Shown: positions 27,409 through 36,292, counted from the stretch's first letter. The stretch: DNA of 64,000 bases from JBBRBB01 sp038206235 (GCA_038206235.1 JBBRBB010000014.1:39895-103894), one strand, 5' to 3'. Notes: a model not told the origin generated them from the letters alone. Translations and numbers: made by a program.

Positions 27409-28161
27409 TCATGTGCTTATTTTCAAATATTGATTCAATTGCAGCATCCCTTCCGGGTTGGGACAATTCAATAAATATTTTTCTCTTTCGCTATACCGGC
27501 ACACACCCGGATAATCACCTTCCATTAATTCCATATCCTGTATAATTTGAAAATGTAAATGAGGAGGCCATCCGCCATTTTCATGCGGCTCTCCAAAATG
27601 TGCCAACTCCTCCCCCATGCTTACAAATGCTCCTTTCATTAAACCATTTATATCTTTTAAGGAAACATGACCATACAAAGTATGAAACCGTACTCCCTCA
27701 AGGTCGTGCTGTAAAATGATTGTAGCGCCGTAATCTCCGTAATTATTGTTGAAAGCAAAGCTGTGTATCACACCGCCGAGAGGTGTAAATATCGGTGTGG
27801 CTGCTGCACCCCAAATATCAATACCAAGATGCAGGCGGCGGGGTTCAGCTTCTAACCTCACCCCCAACCCCCTCTCCAAAGAAGAGGGGGCAGTTGCCGC
27901 ATCGAACAATTCACTTCTGGTGTAAACAGTTCTCAGCTCATTATATCCGCCAATGCCATAGCGGCAATTTTCTGCTTTTAATTTTTGGTTGATGTAATCG
28001 CAGAACTTATCGGTATCGCTTATTATTGCAGGAGTTAAATCTCTATTGACAGAAGTAAAATCAATTAATAATAAACCATCGGTGTCTGCAAGCGGAATTA
28101 TTTTTCGAAAATTGGATGCATTCTTTTTTAACAGACCTTCTAAGTAAGAAACTTCTCTCAT
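27409..28161 (-). CDS. M23 family metallopeptidase
   Basis: 250 residues. LytM-type motifs: HLGIDIWG (His and Asp zinc ligands, about 110-117), then GDYGATIILQHDLEGVRFHTLYGH and HLHFQII near the end, carrying the third ligand. This family cuts peptidoglycan cross-links or acts as an amidase activator when degenerate; the ligands look intact. No signal peptide is evident, so the location is uncertain. Residues about 91-103 (APSSLERGLGVRLE) are encoded by a palindromic repeat inserted in frame just before the zinc motif. Confidence 0.9.
   Translation of the reverse strand: MREVSYLEGLLKKNASNFRKIIPLADTDGLLLIDFTSVNRDLTPAIISDTDKFCDYINQKLKAENCRYGIGGYNELRTVYTRSELFDAATAPSSLERGLGVRLEAEPRRLHLGIDIWGAAATPIFTPLGGVIHSFAFNNNYGDYGATIILQHDLEGVRFHTLYGHVSLKDINGLMKGAFVSMGEELAHFGEPHENGGWPPHLHFQIIQDMELMEGDYPGVCRYSEREKYLLNCPNPEGMLQLNQYLKIST
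27856..27890. repeat. Palindromic element in frame inside the M23 gene
   Basis: CCTCACCCCCAACCC lead, then stem CCCCCTCT (27868-27875) and AGAGGGGG (27883-27890). The lead is nearly identical to the element at the end of nth, in the same plus-strand orientation. Confidence 0.85.
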
Positions 28162-28186
28162 CTTTAATTTATTTCAGATTAGCAAC

Positions 28187-28699
28187 TTATAAATATAGTT
28201 TGTAAGAACCTGTGATTTCACCATCACCTTTTTTATCCCACACACGAAAAGAAACAAGGAAATAATCGTAGAGTTTATCCACTTTGGTTATGATTGCCGT
28301 AAGTATAATATATTTTGCATCAGCAGCCTTAATGCCATCTGTGTAAGATGCAAATAAATTTGGTTCATTAACTAATACTTCACCTTCACTGGTTGTAATT
28401 TTTTCAGAAGCATCTGCAAATACTAACCCGTTTTCTTCTTTCCAATTAGAAATAATCAGCCGCATTTTTACAGGCTCATTTATTTTAGCCTTATTGTCTT
28501 CTGCTACAAGCGAACCATCTTCATATACAAGAAATGCCTGCTCAACTTTTAATCCTTTTGCGTTAAGCTGAATGCCATTACGGATTTTGCTGCCTGATGC
28601 GGCTTCGATTTTTACTCCATTGTGAGTATCTACTTTTACTTCACAGGATAGTAAACCGATCCACATCATTATAAATGCTGCAGAGAAAATCTTTTTCAT
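28187..28699 (-). CDS. Lipoprotein of unknown function
   Basis: 170 residues. The lipobox GLLSC puts the lipidated Cys near 19. The mature part is beta-rich, with NGIQLNAKGLKVEQAFLVYEDG, MRLIISNWKEENG and a final DYFLVSFRVWDKKGDGEITGSY. It resembles uncharacterised Bacteroidota lipoproteins, but I know no function. It sits between leuS and the M23 peptidase on the same strand. Confidence 0.78.
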   Translation of the reverse strand: MKKIFSAAFIMMWIGLLSCEVKVDTHNGVKIEAASGSKIRNGIQLNAKGLKVEQAFLVYEDGSLVAEDNKAKINEPVKMRLIISNWKEENGLVFADASEKITTSEGEVLVNEPNLFASYTDGIKAADAKYIILTAIITKVDKLYDYFLVSFRVWDKKGDGEITGSYKLYL

Positions 28700-28728
28700 T
28701 TGAAACTTTTAAAGATTGAAAATATTTT

Positions 28729-31700
28729 TTACACTACCACATTAATCATTTTACCTTTTATAAAAATAAATTTTTTAATCGTTTTATCATTTACCCATTT
28801 TTTTACAACATCATTTTCCAAAACCATTTTTTTAATTTCTTTGTCAGATGCATCTGATGCTACAAGCATAGTGGTTCGCAGCCTTCCATTAATGCTTATG
28901 GGATATTCTTTTGTTGTTTCAACAAGGTATGTTTCGTTTAATTTAGGGAATGGTACATCTAATATACTGTTTGTATTTCCAAGCGTGTTCCATAATTCTT
29001 CTGCAATATGCGGTGCATAAGGTGAAAGCAAAATTAATAAAGGCTCAAGTATTTCTTTTTTGCTGCATTTTAGTTCTGTTAATTCATTTACACAAATCAT
29101 GAAGGCGCTTACGGCGGTATTAAAAGAAAAGCACTCTGTATCTTCTTCAATTTTTTTAATTGCTTTATGAAGCACTTTTAATTCAGCATCAGTTTCTTTT
29201 TCTTCTGTCCATATTTTACTCCCGCCTTGGCGGGACAGGTTTTTCTGCTCATCGTAAAACAAACGCCAGAGCTTTCTTAAGAACCGATGCACACCTTCAA
29301 TGCCTTTGGTATCCCAGGGTTTGCTTTGCTCTACCGGACCTAAAAACATTTCGTACATGCGGAAAGTATCGGCACCATATTTAACCACGATGGTATCCTG
29401 ATTATCTGGATTCGCCGGATCAATAGGTGTAACTGTGTTAAGCTTCGATTTACTCATCTTTTCAACTGCAGTTCCGCAGATGTATTTTCCATCTTCTAAA
29501 ATGAACACTGCATTTGCATATTCTGATTTTGATTTTTTAAACTCTTTAATATTCAATTCAACACCATCAACAATGTTTACATCAACATGTATGGGATTAA
29601 GGTCTAAATAGAATACTTTGTTTCGGGGAATGAGATCAAAAATTCTATCACCGGAATTTTCATTTACGAGTATCATTAATTCTTCGTCGTTAATTTCACC
29701 ATTTTTAAATTTATCGAATATTTTAAAGGAAAAGAAAATGGGAGTAGTAATTCTTTCTTTTAAATCTTCATCCACCCCCTCTTGCTTTTTCATAACTAAT
29801 CTATACACAAATCTGCTGCTGCCCTGTATCATTCCCTGGTTCACCAACTTTTTATACGGTTCATCAAAACTTATATAACCCAAGTCGTACAATACTTTTG
29901 TCCACATGCGGCTATAGAGTAAATGCCCCACTGCATGTTCTGTTCCCCCAACATATACATCAACCTGGTTCCAGTAATCACTTATTCTCTTATCACAAAA
30001 TTCTTTATCATTATGCGGGTCCATGTATCTTAAAAAATACCATGATGAACCTGCATAACCGGGCATTGTAGAAGCCTCCCTCCAACTCCCTCCGGTGGAG
30101 GGAGAGTAAAGCCACTCCTTGTTGTTGCTTAAGGGTCCTTCTCCATTTATTGCAGGTTTTATTTCTTCCATATAAGGAAGTTCCAATGGTAATTCATTTT
30201 CATCTAACGGATACGCAATCCCATTCCCGCCTGCCGTCAATTTATTTTCGGTTGTCTGTCGGGCAGTTCTCCAAACAATAGGAATCGGTTCGCCCCAATA
30301 TCGCTGACGACTAAATGCAGCATCACGCATCTTATAATTTGTCTTTCGTTTGCCAATGCCCAGGTCTTCAATTTCTTTCAGCATAATTCTTATTGCATCT
30401 TCCATCAACATGCCTGTTAAAAAATTGCTGTTCTCAAGTTCTGCATCTTTAGTTGCATTTGCCTCTTCGCCATTAAACTTATCACCAATAATATTTGTAA
30501 TGGGAATATTAAAATGCTTTGCAAACTTAAAATCTCGTTCATCGCTGCAGGGCACGGCCATTATGGCTCCTGTGCCATACCCTGCCAGCACATATTCTGA
30601 AATCCAAACAGGAATTTCTCTCAGGTCAAAAGGATTTAATGCAGCAGCACCTGTAAAGCAACCCGTGATTATTTTTTCAGCCATCCGTTCTCTTTCGTTT
30701 CGTGTTTTTGTATAATCAATATAGGCAGCTACTTCTTCTGCATGTTTTTCTGTAACAATTTTTTTAAGGATTTCATGTTCGGGCGCCACAACCATAAAGT
30801 CAACGCCAAATATCGTATCGGGGCGTGTGGTATAAACTTTTAATGTTTCATCACTTCCGCTTATACGAAAGTTAATCTCGGCGCCGGTTGATTTGCCAAT
30901 CCAGTTACTTTGCATTTCTTTCATAGCCTCGCTGAACTCAATGTTTTCAAGACCTTCTAATAATCTTTCAGCATACTCAGTTATACGCAAATACCATTGC
31001 CGCAATTTCTTTTTCGTAACAGGATAGCCACCTCTTTCACTTACACCATTAATCACTTCATCATTGGCAAGCACAGTGCCCAGTGCTTCGCACCAGTTTA
31101 CTTCGCCATACCCGCAATACACAAGACGATATTCCATTAAGATGTTTTGCTTAGAAGCTTCGTCAAATGAGTTCCACTCATCTGCAGAGAATACAGGAAT
31201 TGGGAATTGGGAATTGGGAATTTGGTAGCTCACGTTTCCTTCTTGTTCAAAAACTGCAATTAGATTTTTTATTAGCTCTGCCTTATTTGTTTTTCTGTTA
31301 TAAAAACTTTGGAAGAGTTGTAAAAATATCCATTGAGTCCATTTGTAATACATAGGGTCGCTGGTTCTCATTTCTCTGTCCCAGTCAAAAGAGAAACCGA
31401 TACTCTCAAGCTGTTTGCGAAAGTTATTGATGTTTTGTTCAGTGCTTATTGCAGGATGAATGCCATGTTCAATTGCATATTGCTCGGCAGGCAAGCCAAA
31501 TGCATCGTAGCCCATTGGATGCAAAACATTAAAGCCTTTCAGCCTTTTATATCTTGCATAAATATCCGATGCAATATATCCCAATGGATGACCCACATGC
31601 AAGCCTGCGCCACTCGGATAAGGAAACATGTCGAGCACATAATATTTGGGCTTTACTTTTTCTTCGCCGGGCGCCGGATTATCTACCTTGTAAGCATTTG

Positions 31701-31755
31701 TTTCTTTCCAGCGTTGCTGCCAAAATTTTTCAATTTTTCTGAAGTCGTATTCCAT
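28729..31755 (-). CDS. leuS: Leucyl-tRNA synthetase
   Basis: 1008 residues, somewhat longer than usual. The class I HIGH motif is HVGH (53-56) after FPYPSGAGL. The editing domain has TTRPDTIFGVDF and GTGAIMAVPCSDERD. The catalytic core returns with GGTEHAVGHLLY, and KMSKS is near 766. The anticodon domain and C-terminal part are complete. The reading frame carries three repeat-derived segments that fall in normally variable loops: SYQIPNSQFPIP (about 178-189), YSPSTGGSWREA (about 551-561) and LSRQGGSKIW (about 840-846). The gene is intact, so these are tolerated. Confidence 0.97.
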   Translation of the reverse strand: MEYDFRKIEKFWQQRWKETNAYKVDNPAPGEEKVKPKYYVLDMFPYPSGAGLHVGHPLGYIASDIYARYKRLKGFNVLHPMGYDAFGLPAEQYAIEHGIHPAISTEQNINNFRKQLESIGFSFDWDREMRTSDPMYYKWTQWIFLQLFQSFYNRKTNKAELIKNLIAVFEQEGNVSYQIPNSQFPIPVFSADEWNSFDEASKQNILMEYRLVYCGYGEVNWCEALGTVLANDEVINGVSERGGYPVTKKKLRQWYLRITEYAERLLEGLENIEFSEAMKEMQSNWIGKSTGAEINFRISGSDETLKVYTTRPDTIFGVDFMVVAPEHEILKKIVTEKHAEEVAAYIDYTKTRNERERMAEKIITGCFTGAAALNPFDLREIPVWISEYVLAGYGTGAIMAVPCSDERDFKFAKHFNIPITNIIGDKFNGEEANATKDAELENSNFLTGMLMEDAIRIMLKEIEDLGIGKRKTNYKMRDAAFSRQRYWGEPIPIVWRTARQTTENKLTAGGNGIAYPLDENELPLELPYMEEIKPAINGEGPLSNNKEWLYSPSTGGSWREASTMPGYAGSSWYFLRYMDPHNDKEFCDKRISDYWNQVDVYVGGTEHAVGHLLYSRMWTKVLYDLGYISFDEPYKKLVNQGMIQGSSRFVYRLVMKKQEGVDEDLKERITTPIFFSFKIFDKFKNGEINDEELMILVNENSGDRIFDLIPRNKVFYLDLNPIHVDVNIVDGVELNIKEFKKSKSEYANAVFILEDGKYICGTAVEKMSKSKLNTVTPIDPANPDNQDTIVVKYGADTFRMYEMFLGPVEQSKPWDTKGIEGVHRFLRKLWRLFYDEQKNLSRQGGSKIWTEEKETDAELKVLHKAIKKIEEDTECFSFNTAVSAFMICVNELTELKCSKKEILEPLLILLSPYAPHIAEELWNTLGNTNSILDVPFPKLNETYLVETTKEYPISINGRLRTTMLVASDASDKEIKKMVLENDVVKKWVNDKTIKKFIFIKGKMINVVV
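29221..29234. repeat. Short palindrome in frame inside leuS (third insert)
   Basis: CCCGCC TT GGCGGG, a perfect 6-base stem, encoding part of LSRQGGSKIW on the minus strand. Confidence 0.7.
30075..30106. repeat. Palindromic element in frame inside leuS (second insert)
   Basis: CCTCCCTCCAA lead, then a perfect stem CTCCCTCC / GGAGGGAG around GGT. The lead and the GGT loop are shared with the element in the rhamnose aldolase gene at 59061-59099. Confidence 0.85.
31196..31225. repeat. GGGAATT tandem repeat in frame inside leuS (first insert)
   Basis: Three GGG runs and two GG runs spaced by AATT. On the minus strand it encodes QIPNSQFPIP. The regular G runs could form a two-layer G-quadruplex on the plus strand (inference). 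Confidence 0.75.
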
Positions 31756-31901
31756 TGCTATTGTTAATTGATAATTGAGTGATTGATAATTTTTATGAAC
31801 CTGACTTTAGTAAAACTATTTAAACGTTGTTGCGTCGCATGGAACATCCCGTCTTTAGCGGGACTCTTGTACATTCTTTTCTTCTTGCATCTTTTATTTT
31901 T

Positions 31902-31991
31902 ACCACATAGACACATAAAGCACATAGATAAAACATATAGAAATTAATTCAAAAAACTATGTGGTATCTATCTTATCTATGTGTCTATGTG
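31902..31991. repeat. Inverted repeat with CACATAGACACATA arms
   Basis: CACATAGACACATA at 31904-31917 pairs perfectly with TATGTGTCTATGTG at 31978-31991. Inner parts also partly pair (CACATAGATA with TATCTTATC). Confidence 0.85.
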
Positions 31992-32150
31992 TTTCATATT
32001 TGCTGCATAGATTTCTGAACCTACAAAGGTGCGACGCAGCCTGCGATGCCATAAGAAGTAAAAGCCGGTAACATGAATTCAAAAAAAATCTTATACTAAG
32101 TTTCTTAATGCAATCGTTTAAAGAGTGCGCACAAATGTAATTGAAACTGC

Positions 32151-32158
32151 TAAATTTG
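32151..32158 (+). promoter_or_regulatory. Candidate -7 box for ftsX
   Basis: TAAATTTG lies inside the only longer in-frame start region, so transcription would begin after it and ATG 32183 becomes the likely start of ftsX. Confidence 0.45.
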
Positions 32159-32182
32159 CGCCATTATAAAACTCCCCAAAAT

Positions 32183-33058
32183 ATGACTGAAAACAGTAAA
32201 TCTTCTTTGCGCCGCAGTAAGCCAAATTATATATACAGCATTGTTGGCGTGGCTTTAGTGCTTTTGATATTGGGCATTATGGGGTGGATTTTTTTAAACA
32301 TGAGCGAGGCTGGTAATTCGTTTAAGGAAGATATACGTATAAGCGCATACTTACGAACAAGGAATAAAGATTCCATTGCGCAAATACGCAATTACATTGC
32401 CATGCAGCCTTATGCAAAAGATGTGCAATACATTAATAAGGCAAGTGCAAAAGAGATATGGAACAAAGAAAATAATGAAGATTGGAATAAGATATTAGAC
32501 TATAATCCGCTGCCGGAGAGTATAGACTTCTATGCAAGAGCAGCGTATGTAAACAAGGATAGCCTGCAAAAAATTTCTAACAACATTATGAGCAGTTATG
32601 GCAACCAAATAACCGATTTGCAATATCCTAAATCGCTGGTAAATAATTTGAATGAAAGGGCATCGAAACTGGGACTGATATTTTTAGTAATAGGATCTAT
32701 ACTCTGTCTTATTGTAATTATTAGTATAGACAACACCATTCGGCTTGCTATGTTTAGCAACCGGTTTCTGATTAAAACAATGCAAATGGTGGGAGCAACA
32801 CGTGGCTTTATTGGTAAGCCGATGAACCTGAGAGCTGTAATCAATGGATTGATAAGCGCTGTGATTGCCATTGCCATTTTGTTTGTATTGATTGCGTGGG
32901 CAGAAAGCCAGTTTCCACAATTAAAAGCTATTCACAATATTAAGCTCACACTTATTTTGTTTGGCGGAATGATACTAATAGGTGTTGGCATTTCCGTATT
33001 CAGCACACACAGAAGCGTGATAAAATATTTAAAGATGCGGCTGGATGATTTGTATTAA
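32183..33058 (+). CDS. ftsX: Cell division ABC transporter permease FtsX
   Basis: 291 residues from ATG 32183; a TTG at 32141 would add 14 residues but overlaps the -7 box. A cytoplasmic basic head is followed by a first helix (about 17-41). The extracytoplasmic ECD has SFKEDIRISAYL and YNPLPESIDFY, and three further helices follow, with RFLIKTMQMVGATRGFIGKP between them, as in FtsX. FtsEX controls peptidoglycan hydrolases at the septum. ftsE is not adjacent. The DUF3098 gene downstream is its usual Bacteroidota neighbour. Confidence 0.93.
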   Translation: MTENSKSSLRRSKPNYIYSIVGVALVLLILGIMGWIFLNMSEAGNSFKEDIRISAYLRTRNKDSIAQIRNYIAMQPYAKDVQYINKASAKEIWNKENNEDWNKILDYNPLPESIDFYARAAYVNKDSLQKISNNIMSSYGNQITDLQYPKSLVNNLNERASKLGLIFLVIGSILCLIVIISIDNTIRLAMFSNRFLIKTMQMVGATRGFIGKPMNLRAVINGLISAVIAIAILFVLIAWAESQFPQLKAIHNIKLTLILFGGMILIGVGISVFSTHRSVIKYLKMRLDDLY

Positions 33059-33074
33059 GTGAGTTGATTGTTAC

Positions 33075-33160
33075 ATGGTTTAATTGCTAAATGGTTTAAT
33101 TGCTGTATTGTTTAAAGTTGAGTAACAAACTTAAAACGGTAAACGGTAAACTGTAAACTA
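33075..33160. repeat. Low-complexity tandem repeats between ftsX and DUF3098 genes
   Basis: ATGGTTTAATTGCT occurs twice (33075-33088 and 33091-33104). AAACGGT units then repeat from about 33134 to 33160. Confidence 0.7.
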
Positions 33161-33193
33161 TTTTCCTATCTTGCACCACTTTAATTTTCTTCT

Positions 33194-33532
33194 ATGGCTG
33201 AAATGAAAAAGCAAAATAAAGCGACACCTTCAAAGCAAGGCCCGCCTCCAGTTCCTTCAAAAGGAATTAAAACTTCTCCTGCCGCTGTAAAGCATGTTCC
33301 CATTGCTGCTCCATTTTTTTCAAAAGATAATTATACATGGATGATTATTGGAGGCGTTGTAATTATTTTGGGCATGTTTTTAATGAGCGGAGGAAAAAAT
33401 GAAGACCCTAACAAGTTTGACTATAATGTTGTTTATAGCACAACACGAATTACCATTGCGCCTATTTTAATAATACTGGGCTTGCTGATTGAGGTGTATG
33501 CAATCTTTAAAAAGCAGAAAGTAAATCAGTAA
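33194..33532 (+). CDS. DUF3098 family membrane protein
   Basis: 112 residues. A proline- and lysine-rich cytoplasmic head precedes FFSKDNYTWMIIGGVVIILGMFLMSGG (first helix about 49-68), then DPNKFDYNVVYSTTRITIAPI and a second helix. This matches DUF3098, a two-helix Bacteroidota family of unknown role that regularly lies between ftsX and uppP. uppP is not here; a decayed region follows instead. Confidence 0.9.
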   Translation: MAEMKKQNKATPSKQGPPPVPSKGIKTSPAAVKHVPIAAPFFSKDNYTWMIIGGVVIILGMFLMSGGKNEDPNKFDYNVVYSTTRITIAPILIILGLLIEVYAIFKKQKVNQ

Positions 33533-33548
33533 ATATTTAAAATCGCAT

Positions 33549-33582
33549 CAAAAAAGGGTTGAGTAAAACTCAAACCTTTTTG
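33549..33582 (+). terminator. Rho-independent terminator after DUF3098
   Basis: Stem AAAAAGGgTTGAGT / ACTCAAaCCTTTTT around AAA, followed by TGATTT. Starts about 17 bases after the stop codon. Confidence 0.85.
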
Positions 33583-33615
33583 ATTTAATTTAATGATGTA
33601 ACTATTACTATGTTT

Positions 33616-33858
33616 TTAATGCACTATTACTATTTTTTGATTAGCAACTCCTTCTAAAGAATTGAAACTTACAAAATATACCCCAGAGTTTAACGATGAT
33701 AAATCTATTGTTGAAAGAATTTTTCCGTAATTATTTTGCATTCTTCCCTGAAACACTTTACTGCCTAAAGTATTAAACACATTATACTCAATAAATGATG
33801 AATTGTATTCTTCTCCTGATGTAACTAAAAACATTCCGGGTGCGCCAACATTTTTCAT
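33616..33858 (-). pseudogene. Fragment: T9SS type A C-terminal sorting domain
   Basis: About 80 residues. The pattern FIEYNVFNTLGSKVF, then STIDLSSLNSGVYFVSF and NQKIVIVH at the very end is the Por-secretion (type IX) sorting tail, which normally ends a secreted protein of several hundred residues. Here nothing of the passenger remains; the open frame continues only a few codons upstream before meeting the kinase fragment on the other strand. It is therefore the 3' end of a lost gene. Confidence 0.75.
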
Positions 33859-33891
33859 AGAAATAACAGCAGGCGGCCTGATTTTTATAAT

Positions 33892-34530
33892 GTGGGAGTA
33901 ACTGATTTTTCCTTTAATGCAGAAAGTATGGAAAAAGAAAAAGTAATAAATGAACTCAATTTTTTAAAGGCGCAAAACAATCCTCACTTTTTGTTTAATT
34001 CTCTTAATTCAATTTATTTTCAGATTGATAAAAATAATACCGAAGCAAGAGGATCACTCATGCAATTATCAGAAATGCTGCGATACCAGTTGTACGAATG
34101 CAGCGCCGAAAAAATTCCGGTCGAAAAAGAAATTACGTATCTTAAAAATTATATTGAACTGCAAAAAGTAAGGCTTAATAAAAATTATCTTATCAGCTTT
34201 AAGGCTGAGCCTAATTTAAAAAATTTTACAGTTGCTCCTTTGTTAATCATGCCTTTAATAGAAAATGACTTTAAACATGTTTCGCATTTTACAGAAAAAG
34301 CTAATGAGATAAAAATTAATTTGGGTTTTGAAAAAGGTGTGCTGATTTGCGAAATAAATAATACTGTTGAAAAAAATGCTTCTGAGCCGGAAGTTACTGA
34401 CGGCGGAATTGGATTAAAAAATATCCAACGGAGGCTGCAGATTCTTTACAAGGATAATTACGATTTGAAATGTGAAAAGAACGGAGCATATTATCACTCA
34501 CAACTAAGATTGCAAATAGATGAAGATTAG
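33892..34530 (+). CDS. LytS-type sensor histidine kinase, N-terminally truncated
   Basis: 212 residues from a GTG. The His_kinase segment LNFLKAQNNPHFLFNSLNSI holds the phospho-accepting His. It is followed by the ATPase domain with MPLIENDFKHV (N box) and GGIGLKNIQRRLQILY (G box). Members normally have N-terminal membrane helices, and these are absent: the frame begins directly before the His segment. The protein would be cytoplasmic, and is probably a remnant. The stop overlaps the start of the LytTR regulator, the usual pairing for this two-component system. Confidence 0.8.
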   Translation: MGVTDFSFNAESMEKEKVINELNFLKAQNNPHFLFNSLNSIYFQIDKNNTEARGSLMQLSEMLRYQLYECSAEKIPVEKEITYLKNYIELQKVRLNKNYLISFKAEPNLKNFTVAPLLIMPLIENDFKHVSHFTEKANEIKINLGFEKGVLICEINNTVEKNASEPEVTDGGIGLKNIQRRLQILYKDNYDLKCEKNGAYYHSQLRLQIDED

Positions 34531-35240
34531 CTGTATAATAGTTGATGACGAGCCGATGGCACGGAAAGGACTCACAGAATATGTGGCAGAAGTAGATTTT
34601 TCTTGATTTGAAGGCTGAATGTGAAAATGCTGTGATGGCTTATAAAATATTAAATGAACAAAAAATTGATTTGATATTTCTTGATATTAAAATGCCAAAG
34701 ATAACAGGAATTGATTTTTTAAAAACATTACGGGACCAGCCCATGATTATTTTTACAACGGCTTTTTCGGAATATGCGTTGCCGGGATATGAGTTGGATG
34801 TATTGGATTACCTGGTGAAGCCAATTTCTTTTGAAAGGTTTTTAAAAGCTTGTAATAAAGCAATGGATGTTTACAGAAACAAAAATAATTTAAGCCAGTC
34901 CCAACCCTTAACTGAAAAATATTTTTATGTACGATGTGATAGCAGTTATGAAAAAATTGCTTTTGATGATTTGCTGTTTGTAGAAGCAATGGAAAATTAT
35001 ATTATACTGCAAACAAAATTTAAAAAATTTATTTCTTACTTAACCTTTAAAATGGTTGAAGACTATTTACCGCCCGATGCGTTTATAAAAGTGCATAGAT
35101 CGTTTATAATTTCTGTTTCTAAAATTGAGCAGATTACCGGTAATGAAATAAAAATAAACGATCATTCTATTCCTATCAGCCGAAAGTTAAAAGATGATAT
35201 AATGAACAGGATAGTTAATAATAAATTGATTAAAAGGTGA
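34520..35240 (+). pseudogene. LytTR-family response regulator, broken by a frameshift
   Basis: The start ATG 34520 overlaps the kinase stop and gives MKISCIIVDDEPMARKG..YVAEVDF, then a TGA at 34604. Removing one T from the run at 34597-34601 restores VDFLDLKAECENAVMAYK and continues into the intact rest: IFLDIKMPKITGIDF (receiver Asp), the TAFSEYALPGYELDVLDYLVKP segment, and a LytTR DNA-binding domain with FIKVHRSFIISVSKIEQI. A start inside the gene at 34608 would lose the acidic pocket. Decay and sequencing error are both possible. Confidence 0.85.
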
Positions 35241-35405
35241 ACCACGTACCGCAAGAATATTTATTTGGCTCAATATATCAAGCAGAAGCTTATCTTTAAT
35301 TTCGTTTTCATCAGCGGGATTAATCTCGGACAACATATTTACCATTTCTGCAAAATATTTAACTTGTAGGCCTGTAATTTTTACGCAATAACAACTAACT
35401 GAAAC

Positions 35406-36266
35406 ATGAAAAAAATATTTTTTCTCTTTGCACTGATTTTTCTTGGTAAAGCTTCTATTGCACAACAAAAAGATACAGTTAAAAAAGAGCTTCCTCCTTA
35501 TGGCAATAATAAAGAGGTTGGAAAATATTATGATATCCGTGGTTTTAAAATGTATGCAGAAGTATATGGAGAAGGACAACCGGTGCTTATTATACATGGC
35601 AACGGAGGTTCCATTGATAATTTTGTAAATCAGATACCTTTTTTTTCTAAAAAATATAAAACAATAATTGCAGATAGTCGTGCCCAGGGTAAATCGAATG
35701 ACGATGCTCACGACTCACTCAGTTATGAAATGATGGCCGATGATTATGCAGAATTACTAACTGAAATGAAAGTTGATTCGGCCAATGTTATAGGATGGAG
35801 CGATGGTGGCATTAATGGATTATTATTGGCCATCCGGCATCCGGAAAAAGTAAAAAAACTGGCAGTAACTGGGGCTAATTTATGGCCCGATACTACAGCC
35901 GTTCATGCAGAAGTAGTAGATATGGTAAAACCATGGTACAATAGTTTGGTAAACAAAAAAGAAAAAACTCAGCCGGAAAAAACCCAATGGAAATTAGTAA
36001 GATTATTGTTAGATGAGCCGCATATAAAATTAACCGATGTGCAAACTATTAAATGCCCTACTCTGGTAATTGGCGGCGATCATGATGTTATAAAAGAAGA
36101 GCATACTATGCTCATCTATAAAAATATTCCCAAATCGTATCTATGGATATTGCCAAACTCTGGTCATAGTACACCCATTTTTTATAAAGATGAATTCAAT
36201 AAAACCGTGGATAATTTTTTTACAGAGCCTTACCGTAAAATTGAGAAGCAGGGAAGGTTTAATTAA
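35406..36266 (+). CDS. Secreted alpha/beta hydrolase
   Basis: 286 residues. A signal peptide ends near ASIAQ (about residue 20). The hydrolase core has the oxyanion HGNGGS segment, nucleophile elbow GWSDGG (Ser near 139), acid in GGDHDVI, and the catalytic His in NSGHSTP. The family cannot be refined further (esterase, peptidase or lactonase). It is the only clearly intact gene in the decayed region 33.6-39.5 kb. Confidence 0.9.
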   Translation: MKKIFFLFALIFLGKASIAQQKDTVKKELPPYGNNKEVGKYYDIRGFKMYAEVYGEGQPVLIIHGNGGSIDNFVNQIPFFSKKYKTIIADSRAQGKSNDDAHDSLSYEMMADDYAELLTEMKVDSANVIGWSDGGINGLLLAIRHPEKVKKLAVTGANLWPDTTAVHAEVVDMVKPWYNSLVNKKEKTQPEKTQWKLVRLLLDEPHIKLTDVQTIKCPTLVIGGDHDVIKEEHTMLIYKNIPKSYLWILPNSGHSTPIFYKDEFNKTVDNFFTEPYRKIEKQGRFN

Positions 36267-36292
36267 TCTCATCAGAGAAAGTAGGCATTCTC

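Larger units (their letters stand above)
31756..32182. other. Intergenic region with nested inverted repeats
   Basis: About 427 bases between divergent leuS and ftsX. It contains the inverted repeat at 31902-31991, a CCCG..CGGG hairpin at about 31848-31862 and GCGTCGCA/TGCGACGC sequences on either side (31832-31839 and 32030-32037). No gene seen. Confidence 0.7.

Noticed and set aside
34590..34610. Programmed frameshift in the response regulator
   Set aside because: There is no slippery heptamer, stem-loop or family precedent. Neighbouring genes show similar damage, so decay or error is simpler.
35187..35711. 174-codon minus-strand frame across the regulator end and the hydrolase start
   Set aside because: Most of it is a shadow of the hydrolase gene. 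Only a short middle piece looks protein-like and is reported as a fragment.
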